Below, piece after piece: positions 9,234-17,953 of a DNA stretch of 64,000 nt. The stretch is from assembly GCA_902774915.1 (NCBI GenBank), contig CACYKH010000002.1, positions 186,001-250,000 on the forward strand, read 5' to 3'. The notes beneath the pieces were generated by a model, which made no database searches, was not told the DNA's origin, and saw nothing but the letters and a program-made list of their open reading frames with translations. The position numbers and the translations under genes were made by a program. The DNA comes from an uncultured Lachnospiraceae bacterium (GTDB lineage: Bacteria > Bacillota > Clostridia > Lachnospirales > Lachnospiraceae). Numbering within the stretch: position 1 is the stretch's first letter; each line of letters begins with the position of its first letter.

Positions 9234-11936
9234 TTATGCACGAAGCTCGATGTTTTGCTCTTTAAGTGCTGCAAGGATTGCATCTACAGATGCAGTTACC
9301 TCGTCGCTTGTCAGGTTGCGGTCTGTAGCGCGGAATGTCAGCGAATAAGCAACGCTCTTCTTGTCAGCGGCAAGCTTCTCACCAGTGCTGTCCTCGAATA
9401 CATCGAACAGCTCAAGCTTCTCAAGATAGTCGCCAGCATTTTTCCTGATGATTTTCTCAATATCACCAACGTAAACGTTTCTATCGCAAACAAGAGCAAG
9501 GTCACGACTTGATGCAGGATACTTCGCAAGCTCAACGAACTTGATATCGAAGTTTGCCATCTCAACAATCTTATCCATGTTCAGAACTGCAACGTAGGCA
9601 TCGCCCTTAATTCCGTAATTCTCAGCAACCATTGGATGTAGCTGACCAATATAACCAACCTCAACTGCGTGATCCTTCTTCTTAACAATCTTAGCCTGAC
9701 GAAGTGTATGAAGGAAAGGATACTCGCTGTGGTCATACTCAGAAGTGGAGATGAATTCTACAGCGTTCTTTGCTGAACCAGTTCCCGCTCCGCTCATATT
9801 CAGCTTATCCAGAAGCTCCTCAACAACGCCCTTCATCACGAAGAAATCGCCTTCGCCGTACATACCCATTGCAAGTCTCTGTACCTCATCAAGTGGAAGG
9901 TCGCTCTGCTTGCCCTCCTCAGTTGGCTTAGCTGGCCATGTTTCGTGAGGCAGATAAACTGTACCAAGCTCGTACAGACGAACGTTCTTATTACGTCTGC
10001 TTGAATTAGTTCCAAGAGATGTCAGCAGACCGTTCAGCAGCTGAGTTCTCATTACCTTAAAGTCCTCACCAAGTGGATTGATGATCTGAATTGTCTTTCG
10101 GAGTGCATTTTCCTCTGGAATAAGCAGCTTGTCGAAAACCTTCTCGCTCTCAAAGCTGTAAGTCATACCCTGTGAAAAACCGTTCTCCTCAACGATTCCG
10201 CGAGTAATGCGATTGATAGTTTCATTATATGAAATGCCACCGATTCCGCCATTTGTTGTAGGCACAGTTGATGGAATGTTATCGTAACCATAAATACGCG
10301 CAATCTCCTCAGCCAGATCTGCCATACAATGCAGGTCCTGACGATATGTAGGAACTGTCAGCATATTTGTAGACTCATCATATGTAAGGCCGAATCTTCT
10401 AAATGTGTCCAGCTGATCTTCAACACTTATATTAAGTCCTAAGAGTGCATTCATCTTCTCTGGCTCAAATGGAAGCTGCCATGGCTCAACTGGTGAAGGA
10501 TAAACATCAACCTCACCCTCAAGAACCTCGCCACATCCAAGCTCCTGAATCAGCTGCACTGCACGTGTAATTGCAAGTTCAGCAAGATTTGGATCAAGCC
10601 CCTTGTTAAACTTAGCAGATGATTCTGTTGAAACGCCGTGACGACGCTCAGACTTACGAATGTTGTTACCCTCAAAGCAAGCAGACTCGAAAAGAATGTA
10701 AGGAAGCTCCTTAGTCTCAAGTGGAATCATAGAATTCTTTCCACCCTTAATACCAGCCAGCGCAACAGGCTTTGTAGCGTCGCATATCATCAGAGTCTCA
10801 TTATCCAGAGTCAGTTCCTCGTCATGAAGAGTTGTGAACTTCTCGCCATCTTCCGCACGGCGAACCACGATCTTGCTACCCTCAAGAGTAGAAAGGTCAA
10901 ATGCATGCATTGGCTGACCCAGCTCTTCCATAACATAATTTGTGATATCAACGATATTATTGATAGAATTTATATCGCGGCTGCGAAGTCTCTTCTGGAG
11001 CCACAGTGGTGAAGGGCCAATATTAACATTACGAACAACCCTTCCGATATATCTCTTACAAAGGTCTGGAGCCTGAATCTCAACAGCAATCTTATCCGAA
11101 GACTTCTCGTCGTGAACCTCAGCAGCCTCAACCTTCGCCTTCATTTTATCCAGATCAAAGTCACCAGCTGGGTCGAAAGGAACGCCGTAAGTAGCAGCAG
11201 CCTCGCGAGCCATACCGAGAACTGAGAAACAGTCAACACGGTTAGATGTAATCTCATATTCAATGTTTGCATCATTAAGTCCAAGCTTGATAGTTGCATC
11301 ATCACCTGGCTTAAGGTCCATAAGCTGAATCTCGTCATCAGTGAAGATGTAAACGCCATCCTTATCTCCAGGATAAAGATCAGGATTTGCACCAATCTCT
11401 TCGATAGCGCTCATCATACCAGCTGAAGGAACTCCACGGAGCTTACCCTTCTTAATCTTACCTTCCTTAGGTGAAAGGTCCTCGCCTGTGTGAACATTGA
11501 AGACCGCAGTTCCACCATCAAGAACTGTAGGTGTAAAATACTTTCTTTCCTCGCCAGCATACTTGTAAGGGCAAAGCTTAATGATATTTGGCGCGCCAGT
11601 AACAATCTGTACGATGCCATTCTCATCCTGACCAGCCTCAACTGTGTGGCCTACATTTACCTGGCAAACCACAAGTCTGTCTGCATCTGGATGTTTCTCA
11701 ACTTCCATAACCTGTCCAACTACTACACGACTGAGCCTAGCGCCAGTTGGCTTCTTGAAATACTTTGTCACGCGCTCAACATGAGAGCCTGAAAGTGTAA
11801 TCTTGTCGGCAAATTCATCTACCGCCTTATCAAGACCCTCATACTCAAGAGTTGAATTTCCATTTTCATCTATATCAACTTCCGGAAATGGAAGATCCGG
11901 AACTATCTGTTTTAACCACATTACTGGTGTATCCAT
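9234..11936 (-). CDS. pheT: Phenylalanyl-tRNA synthetase beta subunit
   Basis: 900 residues, about 100 longer than most bacterial PheT. Domains in order: N-terminal region with an EMAP-II-like tRNA-binding domain (about 45-190, with VVVGQVMEVEKHPDADRLVVCQVN), B3/B4 editing region (ALAGIKGG), B5 domain, the catalytic-like core (RTQLLNGLLTSLGTN) and the C-terminal anticodon-binding FDX-ACB domain (AKYPASSRDLALV). Partner of pheS, 27 bases downstream of it, under the same T-box. Confidence 0.95.
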   Translation of the reverse strand: MDTPVMWLKQIVPDLPFPEVDIDENGNSTLEYEGLDKAVDEFADKITLSGSHVERVTKYFKKPTGARLSRVVVGQVMEVEKHPDADRLVVCQVNVGHTVEAGQDENGIVQIVTGAPNIIKLCPYKYAGEERKYFTPTVLDGGTAVFNVHTGEDLSPKEGKIKKGKLRGVPSAGMMSAIEEIGANPDLYPGDKDGVYIFTDDEIQLMDLKPGDDATIKLGLNDANIEYEITSNRVDCFSVLGMAREAAATYGVPFDPAGDFDLDKMKAKVEAAEVHDEKSSDKIAVEIQAPDLCKRYIGRVVRNVNIGPSPLWLQKRLRSRDINSINNIVDITNYVMEELGQPMHAFDLSTLEGSKIVVRRAEDGEKFTTLHDEELTLDNETLMICDATKPVALAGIKGGKNSMIPLETKELPYILFESACFEGNNIRKSERRHGVSTESSAKFNKGLDPNLAELAITRAVQLIQELGCGEVLEGEVDVYPSPVEPWQLPFEPEKMNALLGLNISVEDQLDTFRRFGLTYDESTNMLTVPTYRQDLHCMADLAEEIARIYGYDNIPSTVPTTNGGIGGISYNETINRITRGIVEENGFSQGMTYSFESEKVFDKLLIPEENALRKTIQIINPLGEDFKVMRTQLLNGLLTSLGTNSSRRNKNVRLYELGTVYLPHETWPAKPTEEGKQSDLPLDEVQRLAMGMYGEGDFFVMKGVVEELLDKLNMSGAGTGSAKNAVEFISTSEYDHSEYPFLHTLRQAKIVKKKDHAVEVGYIGQLHPMVAENYGIKGDAYVAVLNMDKIVEMANFDIKFVELAKYPASSRDLALVCDRNVYVGDIEKIIRKNAGDYLEKLELFDVFEDSTGEKLAADKKSVAYSLTFRATDRNLTSDEVTASVDAILAALKEQNIELRA

Positions 11937-11963
11937 TTTTTTCTCCTTTCAATAAGGTATAAA

Positions 11964-13139
11964 TTAAAACTGCTCTAAAAATCTAATATCGTTTTCATAT
12001 AACAAACGCATATCTGCAATTTCATACTTCAGAAGTGCTACACGCTCAAGACCGATACCAAACGCAAAGCCTGTATAAACAGGAGCATCTGGGTCGTTCT
12101 TATCGTTGATACCGCACATCTCGAGGACATCTGGATGAACCATACCGCATCCAAGAATCTCAATCCAGCCTGAACTCTTGCAGGCTGTACATGCACAGTC
12201 AACCTCGCGGCGAACCAGCTTGCCGCCCTCTTTCACTTCTTCCATCTTCTTAACACGTCCTGTACCGTGACATTTGAAGCAGGTTACATCAACCTCTGCA
12301 GATGGCTCGGTGAATGGGAAGTGATGCGGACGAAGCTTTGTCTTTGTATCAGGACCGAAGAACTCCTTCGCGAACTGATCAAGTGTGCCCTTCAGGTCGG
12401 CCATGGTCACATTCTCGCCGATAACCAGTCCCTCAACCTGATGGAAGGATGGGCTGTGAGTCGCATCTACCTCATCAGAACGGAAAACACGTCCAGGAGA
12501 AATCAGCTTGATAGGAAGGGTTCTCTCAGGGAAGCCCTTAGAAGTCTCCTTCAGCTTTCCGGCAGCTAGCATTACTCTTGCCTGTACAGAAGATGTCTGG
12601 GTACGAAGTACAATGTCATCTTCCGTGGTCTCGCCTTTTGACTCATCATGGCGCTGTATATAGAATGTATCCTGCTCGTCCTTTGCAGGATGATCTTCTG
12701 GGATATTAAGAAGCTTGAAGTTCATGCGGTCGTACTCAATCTCTGGACCCTCAACAACCTCGTAGCCCATTCCTATGAATACGCGTTCCAGATCTTCGAG
12801 AGCTATCTGGTTAGGATGCTTGTGTCCGCGCTGAGTTCTTGTACCAGGACGGGTTACATCTAACCACTCTGTCTCCATCTTCTTTTCGATGACCTTTGAC
12901 TTAAGGGCTTTCTTCTGCTCGTTCAGAGCTTCCTCAAGAATGTCCCTTACAGAGTTGACCATCTGGCCAACCTTAGGTCTGTCTTCAGGAGCCACATCCT
13001 TCATACCCTTCAGGATCTGAGTGAGCTCACCCTTCTTTCCCAGGACAGAAACCCTAATCTCGTCCAGAGCTTCAGGAGTTGAGGCAATGGCGATTTGCTT
13101 CTGCGCCTGCTCCTTTATCTTGTCTAACATTTCCTTCAT
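11964..13139 (-). CDS. pheS: Phenylalanyl-tRNA synthetase alpha subunit
   Basis: About 391 residues; coiled-coil N-terminus, then the class II core with GTRTQRGHKHP, the motif 2 region RVFRSDEVDATHSPSFHQ and motif 3 GFAFGIGLERVALL. Between the motif 2 and 3 regions, after PSAEVDVT, sits a cysteine-rich insert of about 35 residues (CFKCHGTG ... CACTACKSSGW) resembling a zinc-binding loop; many Firmicutes have a shorter version. Start set at the ATG at 13139, nine bases after AGGAGG, rather than a TTG two codons upstream. Confidence 0.95.
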   Translation of the reverse strand: MKEMLDKIKEQAQKQIAIASTPEALDEIRVSVLGKKGELTQILKGMKDVAPEDRPKVGQMVNSVRDILEEALNEQKKALKSKVIEKKMETEWLDVTRPGTRTQRGHKHPNQIALEDLERVFIGMGYEVVEGPEIEYDRMNFKLLNIPEDHPAKDEQDTFYIQRHDESKGETTEDDIVLRTQTSSVQARVMLAAGKLKETSKGFPERTLPIKLISPGRVFRSDEVDATHSPSFHQVEGLVIGENVTMADLKGTLDQFAKEFFGPDTKTKLRPHHFPFTEPSAEVDVTCFKCHGTGRVKKMEEVKEGGKLVRREVDCACTACKSSGWIEILGCGMVHPDVLEMCGINDKNDPDAPVYTGFAFGIGLERVALLKYEIADMRLLYENDIRFLEQF

Positions 13140-13175
13140 CTTCAAAATCCTCCTAGATTTATTTGCAATTGGTCA

Positions 13176-13197
13176 AATAAGTCACTAATGACTTATT
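13176..13197. repeat. Minimal 22-bp copy of the AATAAGTCA/TGACTTATT palindromic repeat
   Basis: AATAAGTCA at 13176-13184 and TGACTTATT at 13189-13197 form a perfect 9-bp inverted repeat with a 4-base centre. These are the same ends as the 57-bp elements at 16591 and 20388, but the middle is absent. It lies between the T-box terminator and the pheS ribosome-binding site. Confidence 0.7.
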
Positions 13198-13205
13198 ATT
13201 TTCGT

Positions 13206-13416
13206 AAAAAAGCCCCGGATACATAATTGTATCCGGGGCGAATAATCGCGGTACCACCCGTATTTATCACTTAATTAGTAAGACTCCAGTATGAAGATAA
13301 CTATCTACATCTATCTGAGAGGCTTCCAGCCGATGGCCTCCTTCTCTGGCGGTATCTCTACCTGCAGACGACTCGTAGTAGCTTTAAGCACTATCATAGC
13401 CTTTTACGATATTAAC
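13206..13416 (-). promoter_or_regulatory. T-box leader of pheST
   Basis: On the minus strand the leader contains the T-box GGGTGGTACCGCG (about 13248-13260), which pairs with the tRNA acceptor end, followed by a strong terminator, GCCCCGGATACA...TGTATCCGGGGC and a T-run (13206-13239). A UUC in ATCTTCATACTGG upstream fits a Phe specifier codon, though the specifier loop was not folded. Uncharged tRNA-Phe would favour antitermination and raise pheST expression. Confidence 0.92.
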
Positions 13417-13423
13417 ATCCGTT

Positions 13424-13451
13424 ATTATAGCATTTAATACGCTCAAGTCAA
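13424..13451 (-). promoter_or_regulatory. Sigma-A promoter of the pheST T-box transcript
   Basis: Minus strand: TTGACT (13446-13451), 16 bp, TATAAT (13424-13429). Transcription would start near 13416, at the 5' edge of the T-box leader. Confidence 0.75.
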
Positions 13452-13470
13452 GATATTTAATAATCACTAT

Positions 13471-14985
13471 TTAGTAAGGACTGTACATCAGCTCTTCGAT
13501 ATCACGGTTTCCGTAGTCATACATCTTCTGAAGGATGTAATTTGTAACTTCCTGTGGAGCGTTTATAACGATTATCTCCATGAAGTTATTAACGTACTTG
13601 CACCACTTCTCGTAAGCTTCCTGCTTATCAGCCTCAGTTGGCTCCTTGGTCGCATTGTCCTTGTTGAAACCAAGGCTCTCATCTGAATGAAGAATTTCCT
13701 TCATACCCAGAGACTTAAAGGTAATGCCATATGCAATCCTCTGCAGCTCTTCTGTTCTAACAAATCCGCAGTCATACATCTCTGTAATGAGATCCAGGAT
13801 AACCTCTTCCGGATGATTGAAGTAATGACTCTTGAAGTAAAGATCCTCTTTACGAGCAAGGCCTTCAACATCCTGCTGATTATACCAGAAGTATCTAGGT
13901 GTCTTTCCATCTTCAACTGGCTCGAAGACTGGAGCTTCAACCTCTTTCTTCTTCTTTTTCTTTTTCTTCTTCTTTGCAGGAGCTGCTGGTGCTTCGGCTG
14001 GCATTTCAGGTGTGATAACCGGACCTGCCATTGGTGATACCTCAGGCGTTATGACCGGACCTGCCACAGCTGGCTGCTCAGGTGTCATGATTGGAGCAGT
14101 CTCCTGTCCACCAAGCATATTTGCATTTGGACCTACAGGTGCATCTGCACCAAGAATAGATTCAGGTGTTGGGTTAGGAATAACCGGCTCAACCTTCTCT
14201 TCATAAACTGGTCTGTCAACAAATGCACTATCGAAAGATGCATTGTATTCTGGAGCTTCTGCTCTCTCACGTGCCATCTCGTTAAGGTCGTCCTCAGACT
14301 CCTTAGCGGCGTTACGCTCTTTCTTCAGCTCATCTCTGATTCTTGTTGTATCAAGTTCGTTTGTATCTGCATCATCAGGAGTTGGCTCGTAACCATCATC
14401 CTGACTATATTCTTCATCTGACTCTTCGCCTTCTGTTTCTTCGAAGCCGTCCTCATCTGTAGCCTCATCCTCTTCCTCGGCATCGTCTGTCTCCTCAGAA
14501 ACGCCTCCAACTATTGGACTAGGACCTACTGGAGCTTCCTCGTCAAGCTCCTCTTCCTCAGCCTCTTCTGTCTCACCAGCATTTTCAGCGTGGATGGCAT
14601 TTGCAATCTCTTCAACCTTAGCAGCTGCAGCCTCACGAGCCTCATCCTTCTCAGCCTGCTCAGCATTCTCCATCTCACGGGCAATGCGCTCAGCCTCGAC
14701 CTTAGCCTTGGTCTCATTTACAGATTCAACTGCTTCGCGGACTCTCCTGGACATCTCATCGTCTTCGTCCTCATCTTCGTCCTCGTCGTCTTCTTCCTCT
14801 TCCTCGTCCTCGTCATCGTCGTCATATGAAGACTTCTTGCCATCTGGAACTTCGCCGCCAGACCTGAGAACCCTTATTGTTATAATAATGAGAACCAGTA
14901 AAAAGATAAGTAGTAGCGCCGCAAAGCCAAGAATAGCAAGCGTTGTTGTATCCATCTCCTTAAGTCCACTAATAATATCGCTCAT
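13471..14985 (-). CDS. Acidic single-pass membrane protein of unknown function
   Basis: Not recognised as a named family. About 504 residues: one N-terminal transmembrane helix (about 15-38), then almost uninterrupted Asp/Glu runs, a heptad-like Glu/Ala/Arg stretch (about 85-140) that could form a coiled coil, a Pro-rich linker with three near-identical PVITPE units, a run of eleven Lys, and a folded C-terminal ~135 residues starting at PRYFWYNQQD and ending with YNRDIEELMYSPY-like sequence (DYGNRDIEELMYSPY). The tail looks like the conserved, functional part. Start at 14985, where AAGGGG lies eight bases upstream. Monocistronic between gltX and the pheST leader. Confidence 0.75.
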   Translation of the reverse strand: MSDIISGLKEMDTTTLAILGFAALLLIFLLVLIIITIRVLRSGGEVPDGKKSSYDDDDEDEEEEEDDEDEDEDEDDEMSRRVREAVESVNETKAKVEAERIAREMENAEQAEKDEAREAAAAKVEEIANAIHAENAGETEEAEEEELDEEAPVGPSPIVGGVSEETDDAEEEDEATDEDGFEETEGEESDEEYSQDDGYEPTPDDADTNELDTTRIRDELKKERNAAKESEDDLNEMARERAEAPEYNASFDSAFVDRPVYEEKVEPVIPNPTPESILGADAPVGPNANMLGGQETAPIMTPEQPAVAGPVITPEVSPMAGPVITPEMPAEAPAAPAKKKKKKKKKKEVEAPVFEPVEDGKTPRYFWYNQQDVEGLARKEDLYFKSHYFNHPEEVILDLITEMYDCGFVRTEELQRIAYGITFKSLGMKEILHSDESLGFNKDNATKEPTEADKQEAYEKWCKYVNNFMEIIVINAPQEVTNYILQKMYDYGNRDIEELMYSPY

Positions 14986-15115
14986 CGAAATAACCCCTTT
15001 CGAATCTATCATTCAAACCACTCGTTTTACCACGAGCAAATTAAAAACCCAATCCTTGATAGTATAGCATAGAGCAACCCAAACTACAACACGAGTTTAC
15101 CTTTAAAAGTTCAAT

Positions 15116-16576
15116 TTATGATAGTTTCTCAATAGCAGCGTCAATACGTTTTAACGACTCCTCTTTACCCAGAATCGACATGAGTTCTGTGGCTCCGCCC
15201 GGTGTTGCAGGCTTGCCAGACATAGCCGTTCTGATAGGCCACATAATGAATCCCGTCTTGTACTCCTTCTCAGCACCGAAGGCCTTAAGAAGCTCGAACA
15301 GACTATCGTTGTCGAATGCATTCGCCTCGGCTAAAACTGGGCGAACCTCCTTAAGAAGCTGCAGGCTGTTCTCAGGATTTGTCTTCATCTTCTTGTGAGT
15401 ATACATCTCAACATCGTACTCAGGCACTTCCTCAAAGAAATCCACCTGGTCAACAATGTCAGGGAAAATCTCAATTCGGGACTGAACCATACCCGCAATA
15501 TGCTTAAGATCAAGAGGCTTCTTGATAACCTCCTTCAGGATTGGCTCTGCCTTCTCATAAAATGCATCCGGATCCATCTTCTTAATGTATTCTCCGTTCA
15601 TCCACTTCAGCTTGGTCATATCCAACACTGCAGGGGACTTTGAAATCTTGTGATAATCGAACTCTTTAACCAGCTCCTCGAGAGAGAAAATCTCCTCGTT
15701 ACCCTCAGGGCTCCAGCCAAGAAGCGAAACAAAATTCACGATAGTCTCTGTCAGGAATCCCTGCTCAACAAGATCCTCGAAAGAAGAATGTCCGCTACGC
15801 TTTGAAAGCTTTGCATGATTCTCATCAGTGATAAGTGGGCAGTGAATATAAACAGGAACCTCCCAGCCAAATGCCTCGTACAGACGATTGTATTTTGGTG
15901 CAGATGAAAGGTACTCATTTCCACGAACTACATGAGTGATGCCCATGAGGTGGTCATCTACAACGTTAGCAAAATTATATGTTGGGAAGCCATCGGACTT
16001 GATAAGGATCATGTCATCCAGCTCGATATTCTGAACCGTGATAGTTCCATAAAGTTCGTCCTCAAACTTCGTCTCGCCTTCTGTTGGATTGTTCTGGCGG
16101 ATTACATATGGTACGCCTGCATCCAGCTTCGCCTGAACCTCTTCCTTTGAAAGGCTAAGACAATGCTTGTCATAATGGAAGACAGTCTTCTTCTCGCCAT
16201 CAATCTCAATCTCCTGATTCAGAGTCGCAAGACGCTCCTCATCACAGAAACAATAATAAGCCTCGCCACGTTCGATCAGTTTCTTAGCATACTCAAGGTA
16301 AACTCCGTTAGCCATTCTCTCAGACTGAACATAAGGGCCAACGCCGCCGTCCTTGTCCGGACCCTCATCCCAGAGAAGGCCAGTCTCCTTAAGAGTGCGG
16401 TAGATGATATCAACCGCGCCCTCCATCTCTCTATTCTGATCCGTATCCTCAATACGGAGTATAAAATCTCCACCCTCATGCTTTGCAATCAGATACGCAT
16501 AAAGTGCTGTACGCAGATTACCTACATGCATTCTTCCTGTTGGACTTGGTGCAAACCTTGTTCTAATCTTACTCAT
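15116..16576 (-). CDS. gltX: Glutamyl-tRNA synthetase
   Basis: 486 residues, normal length. Class I signatures: [20 protein letters not shown] at the N-terminus (HIGH-type motif as HVGN) and KLSKRSG (KMSKS-type). Charges tRNA-Glu. Since GatCAB is encoded in this window, it could also misacylate tRNA-Gln, but a glutaminyl-tRNA synthetase elsewhere cannot be excluded. A 57-bp repeat sits 15 bases upstream of the start. Confidence 0.96.
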   Translation of the reverse strand: MSKIRTRFAPSPTGRMHVGNLRTALYAYLIAKHEGGDFILRIEDTDQNREMEGAVDIIYRTLKETGLLWDEGPDKDGGVGPYVQSERMANGVYLEYAKKLIERGEAYYCFCDEERLATLNQEIEIDGEKKTVFHYDKHCLSLSKEEVQAKLDAGVPYVIRQNNPTEGETKFEDELYGTITVQNIELDDMILIKSDGFPTYNFANVVDDHLMGITHVVRGNEYLSSAPKYNRLYEAFGWEVPVYIHCPLITDENHAKLSKRSGHSSFEDLVEQGFLTETIVNFVSLLGWSPEGNEEIFSLEELVKEFDYHKISKSPAVLDMTKLKWMNGEYIKKMDPDAFYEKAEPILKEVIKKPLDLKHIAGMVQSRIEIFPDIVDQVDFFEEVPEYDVEMYTHKKMKTNPENSLQLLKEVRPVLAEANAFDNDSLFELLKAFGAEKEYKTGFIMWPIRTAMSGKPATPGGATELMSILGKEESLKRIDAAIEKLS

Positions 16577-16590
16577 ATCTTCCTCCTCTT

Positions 16591-16647
16591 AATAAGTCAA
16601 TCAGACCCGGTCCCGTTGACTCCAAGATCTGTCCCCAGTGACTTATT
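16591..16647. repeat. 57-bp palindromic-end repeat, copy A
   Basis: Begins AATAAGTCA (16591-16599) and ends TGACTTATT (16639-16647), a perfect 9-bp inverted repeat. The interior has two head-to-tail subunits, each ending in GTCCC (around GACCCGGTCCC and GATCTGTCCC). Copy B at 20388 has the same length, with about 7 differences. It fills the gap between the yihY-type gene and gltX. Confidence 0.85.
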
Positions 16648-16662
16648 TTTTATCTTAAAATT

Positions 16663-17682
16663 TCAATCAAAAGTTTCTGGATCTTGGTCAAGAATCTTAT
16701 TCATTTCCTCTTCAGTATACTCTCCCAGTAACTTCTTCCTCTTCTCTGCCTCGGATTCTTCTGACTCCGTCTTACCGCTCTTCAACTCCGAGGTATCTTC
16801 TATCTCGTCATCATCCCAAACTTCGGTAACATCGTCCGAGTATTTGCTCAGCTCGTATTCTGCCTCTCTCTTTCTGCAAACGTGCAGGTACTCATTAATC
16901 TGCGCGCCAACGAACACGAGGTATATCACTATATCCAGCCAGAACATCAGCATAATAACCGTGGTAAGCGAGCCATACATATAGCTCTTCGAAGCATAAA
17001 CATCAATGTAAAGCGAGAATATCTTTGTCACAGTAACCCAGGAGAACGCCGCAAACAGCGCGCCTGGAACCTGATTTCTAAATTTTAACTTCCTGTCCGG
17101 CACAATAGTATACATGAGCTCAAACATAACAAACAGCAGAACGAATGTGGCCGAGCCACGAAGACTCAGTACAAGCCAGGTCTCATTCGAGTACTCTGGG
17201 AATTTATTTAAAATAAACATGGCAATCTGCGTACCGAACATATTCAGCGGAATCAGTGCTACCAGCAAAACCAGGAACACAACCGTGTAAACCGCACTGA
17301 TACTTCTGATAATGAAATAATTACGAGTCTGTCTTGAACGATAAACCTCATTCAGACCGTATTTAATCGCCATAATCCCCTTGGCCGCCGACCAGACCGC
17401 GATCACCACCGAAATAATAGCCACCGAACCCGAAGAATTCTTGTACATGTCCGCAACAATATTGCCCACGTAAGTTTCAAACCTGCTAGGCAGCACAGCA
17501 TAAAGTATTTCCAGCAGCTGATCATCTGTAATTGGCAAATACCTAGGAATATTAATAAGAATATTGACGATTGGGAAAAAAGAAAGGAAAATAAAAAATG
17601 CCGATTGTGCGGCGAAAGCGCCCATATGCTCATCGGCTGTACTATTTACAAATCTGATAATGTCTTTAAATCGATTTTTCAT
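16663..17682 (-). CDS. YihY/UPF0761-family inner-membrane protein
   Basis: 339 residues. The first ~260 hold six hydrophobic helices with family signatures: AAQSAFFIFLSFFPIVN in the first third, SVVIAVWSAAKGIMAIKYGLNEVY in the middle, and GSLTTVIMLMFWLDIVIYLVFVGAQIN. Once called ribonuclease BN, but the nuclease function is not supported for this family; the role remains unknown. The C-terminal ~70 residues are a charged, Glu-rich cytoplasmic tail. Confidence 0.88.
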   Translation of the reverse strand: MKNRFKDIIRFVNSTADEHMGAFAAQSAFFIFLSFFPIVNILINIPRYLPITDDQLLEILYAVLPSRFETYVGNIVADMYKNSSGSVAIISVVIAVWSAAKGIMAIKYGLNEVYRSRQTRNYFIIRSISAVYTVVFLVLLVALIPLNMFGTQIAMFILNKFPEYSNETWLVLSLRGSATFVLLFVMFELMYTIVPDRKLKFRNQVPGALFAAFSWVTVTKIFSLYIDVYASKSYMYGSLTTVIMLMFWLDIVIYLVFVGAQINEYLHVCRKREAEYELSKYSDDVTEVWDDDEIEDTSELKSGKTESEESEAEKRKKLLGEYTEEEMNKILDQDPETFD

Positions 17683-17694
17683 ATTCTTAAATTA

Positions 17695-17893
17695 TTAAAC
17701 ATCCAAGATGCCGGCTCCTACTTTTTGACTCCTAGCTAAAGCTAGGTGGGTACTTGCACCGAGGCTTCTGACGTCCACCCAAGGAGGCTTGTCATCCACC
17801 CCAAAATATTAAGTTCCCTATAATAAGATGTAGGTTCAAAATACGCAGGAGTTGTCGGACACCTCAGATATTTAATTCATAATCACTTATGAT
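17695..17893 (-). ncRNA. ssrS: 6S RNA
   Basis: A 180-200-nt non-coding transcript. The ends pair: TTAAATATCTGAGGTG (17875-17860) with CATCTTGGATGTTTAA (17710-17695); all differences from perfect pairing are G-U. The interior shows the 6S layout: a 5' half rich in unpaired A/U (TTGAACC ... TATTATAGGGAACTT) facing GTCAGAAGCCTCGG, an internal hairpin CCTAGCTTTAGCTAGG, and GGAGCCGGCATCTTGG near the 3' end, reminiscent of GAAGCC...GGCAUCUCGG in E. coli 6S. A strong promoter lies just upstream. 6S RNA binds the housekeeping RNA polymerase holoenzyme. An IS200/IS605 right-end remnant was considered because of the CTAGCTTTAGCTAG hairpin, but it would not explain the closing stem and promoter. Confidence 0.75.
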
Positions 17894-17899
17894 AAATAT

Positions 17900-17928
17900 A
17901 TTATAGTCCGAAACCCCTTTTTATGCAA
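17900..17928 (-). promoter_or_regulatory. Sigma-A promoter of the 6S RNA
   Basis: Minus strand: TTGCAT (17923-17928), 17 bp, TATAAT (17900-17905). Predicted start near 17893, about 18 nt before the closing stem. Confidence 0.75.
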
Positions 17929-17953
17929 GTAAAATGCACTCTTTCCGAGGCAT

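Noticed and set aside
14590-15067. Plus-strand serine-rich frames over the acidic gene
   Set aside because: They are the complement of Asp/Glu codon runs in the minus-strand gene, with no ribosome-binding site.
16163-16984. 273-residue plus-strand frame spanning the gltX start and the yihY end
   Set aside because: It crosses two recognisable genes on the other strand and has no domain or start signal.
17695-17760. Remnant of an IS200/IS605 right end or omega-RNA
   Set aside because: The CTAGCTTTAGCTAG hairpin resembles such ends, but a promoter and a long closing stem around it fit 6S RNA better, and no TnpB or TnpA remnant is near.
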